Positions 1-10,489 of a stretch of 64,000 nucleotides of DNA are shown in pieces. The notes beneath the pieces were generated by a model. It saw only the letters and a list, made by a program, of their open reading frames with translations. It had not been told where the DNA came from and searched no databases. The DNA comes from Tipula vernalis (Eukaryota > Arthropoda > Insecta > Diptera > Tipulidae), in contig OY282560.1 in NCBI GenBank assembly GCA_958295665.1, forward strand, positions 309,857,236 to 309,921,235, in the 5' to 3' direction. Within the stretch, counting starts at the first letter, position 1. Every line of letters begins with the position of its first letter. The position numbers and the translations under genes were made by a program.

Positions 1-2603
1 TCACAGAAAATTCGATTTGAAGAAAATCACCTTACTATAGCTCAGCCGATTCAGAGCTGTAAAAATCTAAAATCTGTAATTGTGCTCCGATTGCGGTTTT
101 TGATACCTCTAATGATAGGTCTCGGGATCTGTAATTGCTATGCCAAAGCCCATTCAAAATGGTTACTTATTTCCATACATTGCACAGAAAATTCGATTTG
201 AAGAGAATCACCTTACTATAGCTCAGCCGATTCAGAGCTGTAAAAATCCAAAATCTGTAATTGTGCTCCGATTGCGGTTTTTGATACCTCTAATGATAGG
301 TCTCGGGACCTGTAATTGCTATGCCAAAGCCCATTCAAATTGGTTAATTATTTCCATACATTTCACAGAAAATTCGATTTGAAGAAAATCACCTTACTAT
401 AGCTCAGCCGATTCAGAGCTGTAAAAATCCAAAATCTGTAATTGTGCTCCGATTGCGGTTCCTGATACTTCTAATGATAGGTCTAGGGCCCTGTAATTGC
501 TATGGCATACATTTAATAGAAAATTCGATTTGAAGAAAATCACCAGTAATAGCTCAGCCGATTCAGCGCTATAAAAATCCAAAATCTGCAATGGTGCTCC
601 GATTGTGGTTCCTAATACTTCTAATGATTGGTCTAGCACCCTGTATTTGCTATGGCATACATTTAATAGAAAATTCGATTTGAAGAAAATCACCTTACTA
701 TAGCTCAGCCGATTCAGAGCTGTAAAAATCCAAAATCTGTAATTGTGCTCCGATTGCGGTTCCTGATACTTCTAATGATAGGTCTAGGGCCCTGTAATTG
801 CTATGGCATACATTTAATAGAAAATTCGATTTGAAGAAAATCACCTTACTATAGCTCAGCCGATTCAGAGCTGTAAAAATCCAAAATCTGTAATTGTGCT
901 CCGATTGCGGTTTTTGATACCTCTAATGATAGGTCTCTGGACCTGTAATTGCTATGCTAAAGCCCATTCAAATTGGTTAATTATTTCCATACATTTCACA
1001 GAAAATTCGATTTGAAGAAAATCACCTTACTATAGCTCAGCCGATTCAGCGCTATAAAAATCCAAAATCTGCAATGGTGCTCCGATTGTGGTTCCTAATA
1101 CTTCTAATGATTGGTCTAGCACCCTGTATTTGCTATGGCATACATTTAATAGAAAATTCGATTTGAAGAAAATCACCTTACTATAGCTCAGCCGATTCAG
1201 AGCTGTAAAAATCCAAAATCTGTAATTGTGCTCCGATTGCGGTTTTTGATACCTCTAATATAGGTCTCGGGATCTGTTATTGCTATGCCAAAGCCCAATT
1301 AAATTAGTTAATTATTTCCATACATTTCACAGAAAATTCGATTTGAAGAAAATCACCAGTAATAGCTCAGCCGATTCAGCGCTATAAAAATCCAAAATCT
1401 GCAATGGTGCTCCGATTGCGGTTCCTGATACTTCTAATGATTGGTCTAGGGCCCTGTAATTGCTATGGCATACATTTAATAGAAAATTCGATTTGAAGAA
1501 AATCACCTTACTATAGCTCAGCCGATTCAGCGCTATAAAAATCCAAAATCTGCAATGGTGCTCCGATTGTGGTTCCTAATACTTCTAATGATTGGTCTAG
1601 CACCCTGTATTTGCTATGGCATACATTTAATAGAAAATTCGATTTGAAGAAAATCACCTTACTATAGCTCAGCCGATTCAGAGCTGTAAAAATCCAAAAT
1701 CTGTAATTGTGCTCCGATTGCGGTTTTTGATACCTCTAATGATAGGTCTCGGGACCTGTAATTGCTATGCCAAAGCCCATTCAAATTGGTTAATTATTTC
1801 CATACATTTCACAGAAAATTCGATTTGAAGAAAATCACCTTACTATAGCTCAGCCGATTCAGAGCTGTAAAAATCCAAAATCTGTAATTGTGCTCCGATT
1901 GCGGTTCCTGATACTTCTAATGATAGGTCTAGGGCCCTGTAATTGCTATGGCATACATTTAATAGAAAATTCGATTTGAAGAAAATCACCAGTAATAGCT
2001 CAGCCGATTCAGCGCTATAAAAATCCAAAATCTGCAATGGTGCTCCGATTGTGGTTCCTGATACTTCTAATGATTGGTCTAGCACCCTGTATTTGCTATG
2101 GCATACATTTAATAGAAAATTCGATTTGAAGAAAATCACCTTACTATAGCTCAGCCGATTCAGCGCTGTAAAAATCCAAAATCTGCAATGGTGCTCCGAT
2201 TGCGGTTCCTGATACTTCTAATGATTGGTCTAGGGCCTTGTATTTGCTATGGCATACATTTAATAGAAAATTCGATTTGAAGAAAATCACCTTACTATAG
2301 CTCAGCCGATTCAGAGCTGTAAAAATCCAAAATCTGTAATTGTGCTCCGATTGCGGTTCCTGATACTTCTAATGATAGGTCTAGGGTCCTGTAATTGCTG
2401 TGGCATACATTTAATAGAAAATTCGATTTGAAGAAAATCACCTTACTATAGCTCAGCCGATTCAGAGCTGTAAAAATCCAAAATCTGTAATTGTGTTCCG
2501 ATTGCGGTTTTTGATACCTCTAATGATAGGTATCGGGACCTGTAATTGCTATGCCAAAGCCCATTCAAATTGGTTAATTATTTCCATACATTTCACAAAA
2601 AAT
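1..2603. repeat. Satellite array with 181-bp and 151-bp unit types
   Basis: The motif TTCGATTTGAAG recurs at 11, 192, 373, 524, 674, 825, 1006, 1157, 1337, 1487, 1638, 1819, 1970, 2120, 2271 and 2422, with a broken end near 2603. The spacings are 181, 151 or 150 bp. Long units carry about 30 bp (CCAAAGCCCATTC region before the TTCCATACATTTCACAG stretch) that short units lack. The 150-bp units also differ by reading CACCAGTAAT instead of CACCTTACTATAG. The order is L L S S' S L S L S' S L S S' S S L, so the block L-S-S'-S appears twice. The array runs off the left edge. Open frames of 98 codons inside it are repeats of each other and are not genes. Confidence 0.95.
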
Positions 2604-2895
2604 TCTGCATGTTGTTTTCAAATCGGGCCATTTGTGTGGCCATTTCATGTCGCCCAATTTCGATATGACACGTCCTCGAAACATTTGACGCAAAATGGTC
2701 ATTGTTTGATCGGCTGTGTGGCATGTGGGACTATCCTGTTGAAAGTAGACACTTTCCACACTAAGTTAGTCCACTTCTTGTGTCTGAAATTCCCGCAGCT
2801 TAACTCTGCAGTGATCACCATTAACAGTAACAGGTCTAGCTCTCATTGTCTTAAAAAAAATACGCTCCAATGATTCGTTCCGAGCAAATTCTATA
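2590..2895 (-). pseudogene. mariner-like transposase fragment
   Basis: Reading the minus strand gives pieces of a DDE transposase of the mariner superfamily. They include ARPVTVNGD, then FQQDSPTCHTA (the family usually has FQQDGATCHTA, around the second catalytic Asp), then WPHKWPDL (family WPPRSPDL, around the third catalytic Asp). A stop lies between the first two blocks, and the C-terminal part is missing because the satellite begins at about 2603. The N-terminal DNA-binding domain is not recognisable. It is a dead remnant truncated by, or at the edge of, the satellite. Confidence 0.75.
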
Positions 2896-3554
2896 CAACA
2901 CATCGCGAATCATATCGAAGCGTTCCTGCACCTCTTTAATGAAGTCAAGCTTGGCTGGCGGTTTTCTTCCTATCTACTAACAACTGGCTTGGAACACAAA
3001 TTTGTTGATCTAAAACCAATTTGAATGACGTAATCTTCATATCTTTGCAGTAAGGTGTGCGCTAAAGAAAAAGCACGGCCGGTACAATACGCATGTTTAC
3101 TAGCCCCTACCCTTCTATGCCGTCTTTCTGTGAATCCGTTACACTTTGGTTCCGTAAACAGCTCAGGCTCCAGTTGCTGAACACTGCTATGCAAGGCGAC
3201 GGTTTCGGTGGACCTTTGTTCTTCTGAGACTGTCAGTGGATCAACGGCGTCCAAATGTACCTTTGCAAATCATTTGGTCAGTCAGTCATTGCCTTCACTG
3301 CCTTCAAGGCACATACTAGAACACCAGGAAGGGATTAGATTATGCTATGCTTCGAAAGCTGTTTTTTTTCGGAAATCGATTAGTATTTAGGGACATACAT
3401 TACCTGAGAATACGTCACAAAACGACGATTTTTCTGAACCAAATGAAATCGGAACTTCTTGGAACCTCAGCTCAATTGATGATTCATCCAATACACTGAA
3501 TTCGTTTTCACTCCGCTGCGTATCGGCTATAGGACAATTATTAATGAACCCGGC
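2896..3554. other. Unassigned sequence between transposase fragment and Gypsy LTR
   Basis: I recognise no gene here. Short open frames exist on both strands, but none shows a known motif. It is less AT-rich than most of the window and may be old transposon DNA. Confidence 0.4.
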
Positions 3555-3612
3555 TGTCACGACGTAAAGTGCTTGACAGCAGTCAATACCAACTCGCATG
3601 TCTGATCTCACA
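3555..3612 (+). repeat. 5' LTR remnant of the Gypsy element
   Basis: It begins TGTCACGAC and ends ATCTCACA. It matches the 3' LTR over TGTCACGAC and over a stretch of about 48 bp (AAGTGCTTG to TCTCACA), but lacks the 47 or so bases that lie between these in the 3' copy. An internal deletion in this copy is the simplest reading. Confidence 0.7.
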
Positions 3613-3630
3613 TCGTGTCAGAAGTGATCT
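3613..3630 (+). promoter_or_regulatory. Possible primer-binding site
   Basis: The bases right after the 5' LTR read TCGTGTCAGAAGTGATCT. The position fits a tRNA primer-binding site, and GTGTCAGAAGTG resembles sites in some insect Gypsy elements. The matching tRNA was not identified. Confidence 0.35.
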
Positions 3631-3685
3631 AAAAAAAAAAAAAAAGGCAAACTAAAAATTACAAAAATTCCTATAAAAAAAAAAA

Positions 3686-4460
3686 ATGAAGATGACTCAA
3701 GAAAATAATAACGCGTCTCTAATAAAGCCACCAAAAGCGCTAACAGTAAATGAACATGCGGCAAAAAATTGGGAAGAATGGCTTCAACAATTTAAATGGT
3801 TTGAAATTGCAACTAACCTCACAAACAAAAGTGGAGAAGTACAAGCAGCAACATTTATGTCAATTATCGGATTAGACGCGATAAGAATTTTCAACACATT
3901 CAAACTTGATGATAACCAAAAAGTAGACGTTAAAACAATAAAAAACAAATTCGAAGAGTATTTCACTCCGAAACGAAATGAAACATATGAACGATATATG
4001 TTTAGTAAACTTCATCAAGAAACGGGACAGTCATTCGAAGATTTTTTAACAAAAGTAAAAACTCAAGCATCAAAATGCAACTATGAAAAACTCATGGATA
4101 GTTTAATCAAAGACAAAATAGTAGTAGGCATTGTAATAGACAACGTTAGAGAGAAATTATTGACAGAAACCGGGTTAACGTTAGATAAGGCAGTCGAAAT
4201 CTGTAAAATATCAGTACAGACAGTGAAACAATTGCAGTCATTAAATCAAGAAAGAACTGACAATCAAAAGATCAACGCTATTGAAATTAAAAATAAGAAA
4301 GTATTTTATTGTAAGAGATGTGGATGAACACATTTACGTAAAAAGTGCCCAGCTTACGGCAAAATATGTAATAAGTGTAAAAAAAGGACATTTCGAAAGT
4401 GTGTGTAAAACAAAAATACAAGAAAAGGAAAACAGAGAGATAAAAACAAAAAATCTCAGA
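3686..4460 (+). pseudogene. Gag of the Gypsy element, frameshifted at the zinc knuckle
   Basis: The 213-codon frame looks like an insect Gypsy Gag capsid: a hydrophilic helical protein with NWEEWLQQF near residue 28 and a FEEYFTPKRNETYERY block near residue 90, where the capsid core of this family reads similarly. The frame stops at TGA 4325 just after CKRCG. Reading on past the stop, and past a shift in an A-run near 4385, gives a CCHC zinc knuckle (CNKC, then GHFESVC). Gag would package the RNA; this copy cannot make the full protein. Confidence 0.75.
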
Positions 4461-4539
4461 TAAAAGTTCTTAACCTAGAAAACGAAGACAGTGACGGGGA
4501 GAGCAATAGTAAACAACTGAAACATTTTCAATATGATAT

Positions 4540-5738
4540 CAGCAAGAAAAATTCCATTTGTGTTGAAAAGCGAAGTTAAAAGGGAACTCGATAAAATGGT
4601 GGATCTTGGTGTAATTGAAAAAATGAAGGAAGCAACACCAATACCTAGTATCACCAATGGTAGTTGTGAAGCAAAAAGGCAAATTAAGGATTTGCATCGA
4701 TCCAAGTAATCTGAACAAAAATATATTACGCAGACATTTTCCACTTCGCACAATAGAAGAAATTTCAACAAGAATCAAGTATGAAAGGATTCTGGCAGGT
4801 TAAAGTAACGGATAGGACGAAAAAATATCTCACTTTCGCTACTCCATGGGGAAGGTATTATTGTACTAGGCTACCATTCGTATTATGCTCAGCCCCAGAA
4901 ATATTCCAAGAAGTAATGTCAAGTCTATTAGGCGGATTAGATAATGTGGAAGTATCGATGGATGACATCTTAATATACGACGCGGATGAAGTAAATTTAA
5001 AAGATACAACAAAACAAGTATTAAAAATTCTCAGCGACTCCGGCCTAAAGCTCAATAGAAGCAAGTGTATATTTAATAAAAGCACAATGAAATTTCTAGG
5101 GCATATATTGACAGAAAAAAGAATCAAACCAGACGAGGAAAAAATCGAAGCAATAGACAAATTGAATGCACCTACAAATAAAAAACAGCTACAAAGGCTA
5201 CTAGGAATGGTCAAGTATTTAGGCAAATTTATCCTTAATAATCTATCTAAAATAACAGAACCCTTGAGAAGATTGTTACACAAGGATATACAGTTTGGCT
5301 GGGAAATTGACCAAGAAAACGCATTCAAAGAACTTAAGGGTAAATCAACAACAGCACCAGTACTAAAATATTATGACGTCAATAAAGAAGTTCTATTATC
5401 AGTGGACGCCAGCTCGAAAGCATTCGGAGCAGTATTGATGCAAGACGGACATCAAATTGCATATGCAACAAAAGCGATGACAAAAGCACAGGAAAACTAT
5501 CCCCAAATCGAAAAGGAAGCAGCTGCAATACGATTCGCGTGCTCGAAATTTCACCAATATCTATATATGGAAAAAAAAACTTACCATAGAATCCGACCAT
5601 AAACCACTAGAGTCCATATTCAAAAAACCGTTGCAGAGGGCACCACCCAGACTTCAAAGAATAATATTTGATGTTCAAAAATATGCGCCAATAATAGTTT
5701 ATAAAAAAGGCAACAAAATACCCATTCAGATACACTAA
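4540..5738 (+). pseudogene. Gypsy reverse transcriptase and RNase H, broken
   Basis: 4540-4775 encodes RT finger-region remnants in more than one frame (ARKIPFVLKSEVKRELDKM, then ICIDPSNLNKN). A 273-codon frame from 4781 continues through KGFWQVKV, FATPWGRYYCTRLPF and the catalytic region. Its catalytic box reads SMDDIL where the family has YxDDIL: the Asp pair is kept and the Tyr is lost. FLGHIL and LGMVKYLGKFI (thumb) follow, then RNase H with VDASSKAFGAVL and QIEKEAAAI. After a frameshift near 5575, RNase H continues as IESDHKPLE to 5738. No aspartic protease precedes it. Function is lost. Confidence 0.85.
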
Positions 5739-5989
5739 GCAGAGATTGTAATAACGAAGAAAATAACAACAAGGAAGACAACTTGGAAATACATCTAATA
5801 CTACCGATGTCGAAAGAATTCAGCAACAATTTAAGACAAGAAATACAAAGGGACGAAGGATTACAAAAAATCATATATGTATTATGTATTCAATGGTTGG
5901 CCTGAAGATAACAACAAAATTTCGGAAAACATAAAACATTACTATAATTTCTAGGATGAAATCTCATACTATGATGGAATTCTGTTCAA
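5739..5989 (+). pseudogene. Linker between RNase H and integrase
   Basis: In another frame this reads SDTLSRDCNNEENNN and so on, which is the linker that follows RNase H in this class. At least two frameshifts and a stop separate it from the integrase. Confidence 0.5.
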
Positions 5990-7106
5990 AGGAAGCAAAA
6001 TAATAGTACCCAATTCATTAATCACCTATATACTAAAAGTAAACCATCAAGGTCACCTTGGTATACAACGTTCAATAAGAAGAGCTCGTCAGTCGATATA
6101 CTGGAAAAACTTGGCCCAGGATATTGTAAATCAAATTGCCATCAAATGCTAAGTTTGTCAATCAACACAGCGAAATCAGCCGAAAGAACCAACCATACTA
6201 AAGGAGATTCCACAATATCCATTCCAAATAGTTGGATCGGACTTATTCAAATTCAATGCAGATACGAGTACGTACCTATTAATAGCAGACAGCTATTCTG
6301 GATGGTACGATTTTGTCAAAATAGAACATCAGACGTCAGAAGAAATCATAAAACATCTGAAAAAACAGTTCAGTATATTTGGAATACCGGAAATTCTCGA
6401 AACAGGTAACGGGACACAGAACGTTCTCGTAGTCGTGGAGTTTCATTCACCACACATCAAGTCCACATTCTCCACGATCGAACGGACTATCAGAACGTTT
6501 TGTACAAACAGCAAAGATGCTTTTCAAAAATGCAGCAAAGACGACACAGATTTAAATTTAGCAATTCTGAATTACAGAAACACACCTAAAAACGTAAATT
6601 TGCAATCCCCAAATCAACGAATAATGAGCAGAATAACAAAATCTTTATTACCAACATCAAAAGAAGTACTTCAACCAAATGTGATAAACAACGTATCAAC
6701 AAACCTGCAGAACAGTCGATTAAAACAAAAATACTACGCCGATAATCACACAAGAATTAAGGAAGAATTAAAAGAAGGGGAGCAAATAGCTATTCAAATA
6801 GGGCAAAGAAATTGGGTTTCAGGAGAAGTTATAAAGAACTTGGAAGCACCACGATCCCATATCGTTAAAACGAACGAAGGAAAAACGTACAGAAGAAATT
6901 CTTCACAATTGAATAGGACCAAGGCAAACATACCAGTACCAGTGAAATTATCATATCATCCTGATACTGATGGAACAACGAAAGTTCAACCAACTAAAGA
7001 AGATATAAACATTTCAAAAAATAATTCATCACTACAATTTAATGAGTCAAATCCATCTCAATCATTAACAGACTTGGAAGAATCATCAGGAAACCAGTTA
7101 AATTAG
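5990..7106 (+). pseudogene. Gypsy integrase, catalytic Asp lost
   Basis: The zinc-binding N-terminus is visible as NHQGHLGIQRSIRRARQSIY, with its CxxC pair interrupted by a stop (KC*VC, near 6148). The core follows with VGSDLF (first Asp). The second catalytic Asp should sit in TDNGTQ but reads TGNGTQ near 6405, a single-base change. The segment with the third residue is not clear, and the frame restarts as an ORF at 6435-7106 with NYRNTPKN and a C-terminal DNA-binding tail (NWVSGEVIKN). Multiple frameshifts and the D-to-G change mean it is inactive. Confidence 0.8.
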
Positions 7107-7204
7107 ACTTATAAATTGATTCTAAATTAAGCAGTTTGGTACATATGAATTAGAAAAATTGAATTACATAGTCGTAAAATTATAGGTACATATTACAATT
7201 TTGA

Positions 7205-7222
7205 AGAAAAAAAAAAAAGGGA
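7205..7222 (+). promoter_or_regulatory. Polypurine tract of the Gypsy element
   Basis: A run of purines (AAGAAAA… ending AAAGGGAG) lies directly before the 3' LTR. This is the expected place for the primer of plus-strand DNA synthesis. Confidence 0.65.
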
Positions 7223-7327
7223 GGTCACGACATCTACCCTAAAACCATGTAATGCATATTGTAAACGTAGCCACAACCACAAAGTGCTTGCCAGCAGTCA
7301 ATACCAACTTGCGTGTCTGATCTCACA
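7223..7327 (+). repeat. 3' LTR of the Gypsy element
   Basis: About 105 bp beginning GGTCACGACATC and ending TGATCTCACA. It matches the 5' remnant at both ends. The first base is G where the 5' copy has T, so the usual TG start is mutated. Confidence 0.7.
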
Positions 7328-7443
7328 CATACAACAATCGTACTGAAAACCTGTCCTTTAATGCGTCCGCCCCATTAACATGGGCTTTACATAAAAACGA
7401 CGCTCAAACTGACGGCACTTCTCTTCTTAATCCATCATTCACT

Positions 7444-8084
7444 GTGTTCCATTGGAAACAATTTGCTACTGCCAAGTACTTGTGAGTAGATGTTCAATGG
7501 AACGCAAATTTTTGTGACAGTAGTAAAACATAACCTCAATTTAAATAAAACTGCTAGATTTTAATAAAAAAAATACGTTGATCTATTAATAATAATAAGT
7601 AATAAAACATTAAACAACATAATAATTAAAATATTTTTTACGATTTAACAATTGCGCGTAGTATCACAAACATAAACATTTTTTTGTTTTTAACCCTAAT
7701 CGAACCAACATATTTTTGTTACGTCAGTAATTTCAAATTCTAATCAAATTATTTAGGAAATTTTTTTCAGAGAATGATTAGATATCAAGTACGTTGTATG
7801 GAAATGTCTCAAAATAAATTACATACAAGTTTATTTATAACTAAATTAACATTATTTTAAAAATCGATGCATTTACCAAACGAGCCAAAAAGACACACCT
7901 TGGTTGGATTAGGGTTAAAAAATGACGTTTCACACAATCAAAATTGGTATAGAGCCATCTATTAGAATTTTTTAAACTAAAATCCCTCTTTCGTTGGTTG
8001 TAACAACTACACCATCACTTTAGCATGAGTAGTTGCGAGTAGATACAAGTACTTGTGAGTAGTTTGTTAACGCCAATGGAACAC
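7444..8084. mobile_element. Candidate MITE bounded by GTGTTCCATTGG inverted repeats
   Basis: GTGTTCCATTGG at 7444-7455 is matched by its exact reverse complement at 8073-8084. Just inside both ends is the shared motif AAGTACTTGT (7475 region and 8048 region). The interior is AT-rich with no coding frame. No clear target duplication was found, so the class is unknown; an interior-deleted DNA transposon is the likeliest explanation. Confidence 0.45.
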
Positions 8085-8901
8085 GCTTATTGCAATTGTT
8101 AAAAAATCAGCAAGAAATTTTAAATTAAGTTCGTTAGGACAACAGGTTCGCAAATATTCTTTATACAGAAACCTCTGTAACCCTGTATAAAGCGGAATAT
8201 TAAAAAACCAACTTTACCGAGTATTGTTTTCGGTTTACTTTAAAAAAAAACTGTAAACTTAAGTGCGGATTACTAAATCTAAAATCACAGCATTCTATTA
8301 GAAAAACATATAAAATAAAAATATTAAACGAGATATCAAACGAAACTTGCATAAAACGAACAAATTTTATTATACACAATTAGAATGTCGCTCTTCCATT
8401 AACCCACACTAAGTTCGTTGAATTCCAATATCAATATCAAATAGTCTACTGTCACCATGAGTTCATTACGTCAATTGATTCAACAAAAAAAACATGACGA
8501 CGTCTTTAAACATTTCTTTGCGTTTACGCAAATTTTTAAATTGAATTTAATTCACTGTACTTTACTTTTTCTGTATTAAAATATACCAAAATCAACTGTG
8601 ATCAAAACAATATAATTGTTAAGTGTCAAAAATTGTACGCGACAATATGATGTAATTATGAGGAATAATTTCAATTTCGATTTGAAACAAAGTAAGTTCG
8701 TTGCAATTTTTTTTTTTTTTTTTTTTTGTTAATTGAAGAAAAAGAGCTTTGTCCTTTTTCACAATTAAATTCAAATTTAGTAAGTTTTTCTTCTATTTCC
8801 TATACCAAAATTAAGTGAACCTTTGCCAAAATGATTTGTTGAATATTCAAGGTTTTTTTGTGCGAACGCTAAATTAGTGAATTTTTTGTGTGATGCTGGT
8901 T
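8085..8901. other. AT-rich region upstream of the Mpv17-like gene
   Basis: There are no coding features. It probably holds the promoter and first exon of the gene at 9456, since a good splice donor follows at 8902, but I cannot place a transcription start. A T-run lies at 8708-8727. Confidence 0.3.
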
Positions 8902-9392
8902 GTAAGTTGACCTTGAATCTTGATGATTAACAATATAAAAATCACATGTCTAGTCGTAGTCCACGATCTGCTTAGTGATTAATGTTCTAATTTAGTTATA
9001 TTAATCGCACCGTGTTTACAAAGGAATTTCTAATGTACAATTTCCAATGTGAATGCGCGCGATTATTGTGATGTTTAGTCTCATTTAGAATTTTGCGAGT
9101 GATCAATCTCGTCGGTCGGTGTACCAAATCAATGTGATGTTTAATTAGTGATCAAGTAATGTGCGTAGGCTAAAGTAATATCGAATGATAAGATAACGAC
9201 GCGAATATATAGTAATTCCAATCCTTGACCGTCACACGTCACACTTTAAATAGTTCCGCATTTTGCATTGTACTAAAAAAAGTCGTTTGGTATTGAATTA
9301 TGTAGTTATAGTTTGGCATGAATTTGATGTGAGACACGGTTATTTTTTTTTATATTGAAATGACTAATTAGTTTTTTCTATTTCCATTCCAG
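8902..9392 (+). other. Probable 5' UTR intron of the Mpv17-like gene
   Basis: A donor-like GGTT|GTAAGTT at 8902 and an acceptor with a pyrimidine-rich lead (TTTCTATTTCCATTCCAG, ending 9392) would join a non-coding first exon to the exon carrying the start codon at 9456. This is inferred from splice consensus only. Confidence 0.4.
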
Positions 9393-9455
9393 ATTTTTTT
9401 TCCGGTTTTTTTTTTTTTTTTTTTTTTGAAAATCAACATTTCCACAAACTAAATA

Positions 9456-10028
9456 ATGAGTGCATTAATGGGTCCGATCCGAGATTCCCTGAAACGATAT
9501 CCTATTATACGGGGTATGGTGTCGTATGCTGTGATATGGCCGTCTGGCAGTTTAATCCAACAAACGATTGCCGGCCAACGATGGGACACATATGACTGGA
9601 AAAAGTGTGCCCGATTTGGGCTTTATGGTGCATTTTTTGTGGCACCTACACTATACGGTTGGATACGAATATCATCCAAAATTTGGCCACAAACCAATTT
9701 TAAAACCGGTATCAGCAAAGCTCTTACAGAACAACTGACTTATTCGCCGATGGCAATGTCGTCTTTCTTCTTTTTTATATGTCTAATGGAAGGAGGCACG
9801 TTCGACGAAGCCAAAACAGAGGTGATAAATAAATTTTGGCCTACTTACAAAGTGGGCGTATGTTTTTGGCCTATATTTCAAACTATTAATTTTACCTGGG
9901 TGCCAGAACGGAATCGTGTTCCTATTATTAGTTTAGGTAGTTTAGGATGGACTGTATTTTTAGCGTATATGAAACAATTAGAATTAGAAGCAAAAAAGCA
10001 GGAAACCGTGAAAGGGGCCAAATCTTAG
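9456..10028 (+). CDS. Mpv17/PMP22-family integral membrane protein (Mpv17-like)
   Basis: This is a 190-residue open frame without an internal intron. The family comprises small four-helix proteins of the inner mitochondrial membrane or peroxisome, tied to mitochondrial DNA upkeep and reactive-oxygen handling; the exact transport role is unsettled. The sequence starts MSALMGPIRDSLKRYPIIRG, then has hydrophobic segments near residues 21-37, 52-72, 94-112, 128-145 and 155-172. The C-terminal signature is clear: FWPTYKVGVCFWPIFQTINF followed by WVPERNRV, matching the W-P-x-x-Q-x-x-N-F-x-x-V-P pattern. The length fits the family (about 170-220). The frame is intact and, unlike everything around it, unbroken, so I take it as the host gene. 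The start is the first ATG after the probable acceptor at 9392. The paralogue (Mpv17-like versus PXMP2-like) is not decided. Confidence 0.93.
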   Translation: MSALMGPIRDSLKRYPIIRGMVSYAVIWPSGSLIQQTIAGQRWDTYDWKKCARFGLYGAFFVAPTLYGWIRISSKIWPQTNFKTGISKALTEQLTYSPMAMSSFFFFICLMEGGTFDEAKTEVINKFWPTYKVGVCFWPIFQTINFTWVPERNRVPIISLGSLGWTVFLAYMKQLELEAKKQETVKGAKS

Positions 10029-10489
10029 TTTTGATAGATCTAAATTATTAAATGTGTAATTTATTTTGTAATTAATTTAAATAATTTATTTTATTGTAAA
10101 TATGTACATACATAGAGAAAATATATTTTTTGTGACAAAAAACATGCGTGCTTGTTTTTATTTACAACGTTTTTGCTCAATTTTTGTTCTGAAGTAACAC
10201 TATTGTTTGTGAGATGACACTACATTTTACTCGTCGCAATGTAATATTTCTAGTTTTTGTTAGATGGCGGGTACTACAAATTTTTTTATTGACCTGCCAT
10301 CTCTGAATAGAATTTTAATGTTTTATTACAGACTAATATTGAGCAATGATGTTTCATTTAAGAAAATAGCGCAAAGTTTTATTTTTCGCTAAAATTTGAA
10401 ACTGCTTCTCAATTAAATTAACCATTTGGCACTTCCGCTATATGTATATGAAACTCTAATACCCAGTAAACAAAATCAATGACCAAATG
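10029..10489. other. 3' UTR and intergenic sequence
   Basis: The gene's 3' UTR must lie in the first 100 or so bases, which are very AT-rich. No canonical AATAAA is evident; a variant AATATA occurs near 10120. No further gene is seen. Confidence 0.4.

Larger units (their letters stand above)
3555..7327 (+). mobile_element. Degenerate Ty3/Gypsy LTR retrotransposon
   Basis: The element has short direct terminal repeats (3555-3612 and 7223-7327), a gag frame with a zinc knuckle, reverse transcriptase, RNase H and integrase in Ty3/Gypsy order, and a purine run just before the 3' LTR. The protease and the N-terminal side of the reverse transcriptase are missing between gag and pol, and several frameshifts and stops interrupt the frames. 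No target-site duplication is visible (flanks CCCGGC and CATACA). It is a non-autonomous, decayed copy. Confidence 0.85.

Noticed and set aside
397..2139. Two nearly identical 98-codon minus-strand frames in the satellite (397-693 and 1843-2139)
   Set aside because: They are produced by the repeat units themselves and have no known motif.
1..2603. CRISPR-like regular repeats
   Set aside because: Whole 150-181 bp units repeat with no unique spacers; this is a eukaryotic satellite.
3387..3611. Minus-strand frame of 74 codons
   Set aside because: No motif; it overlaps the 5' LTR of the Gypsy element.
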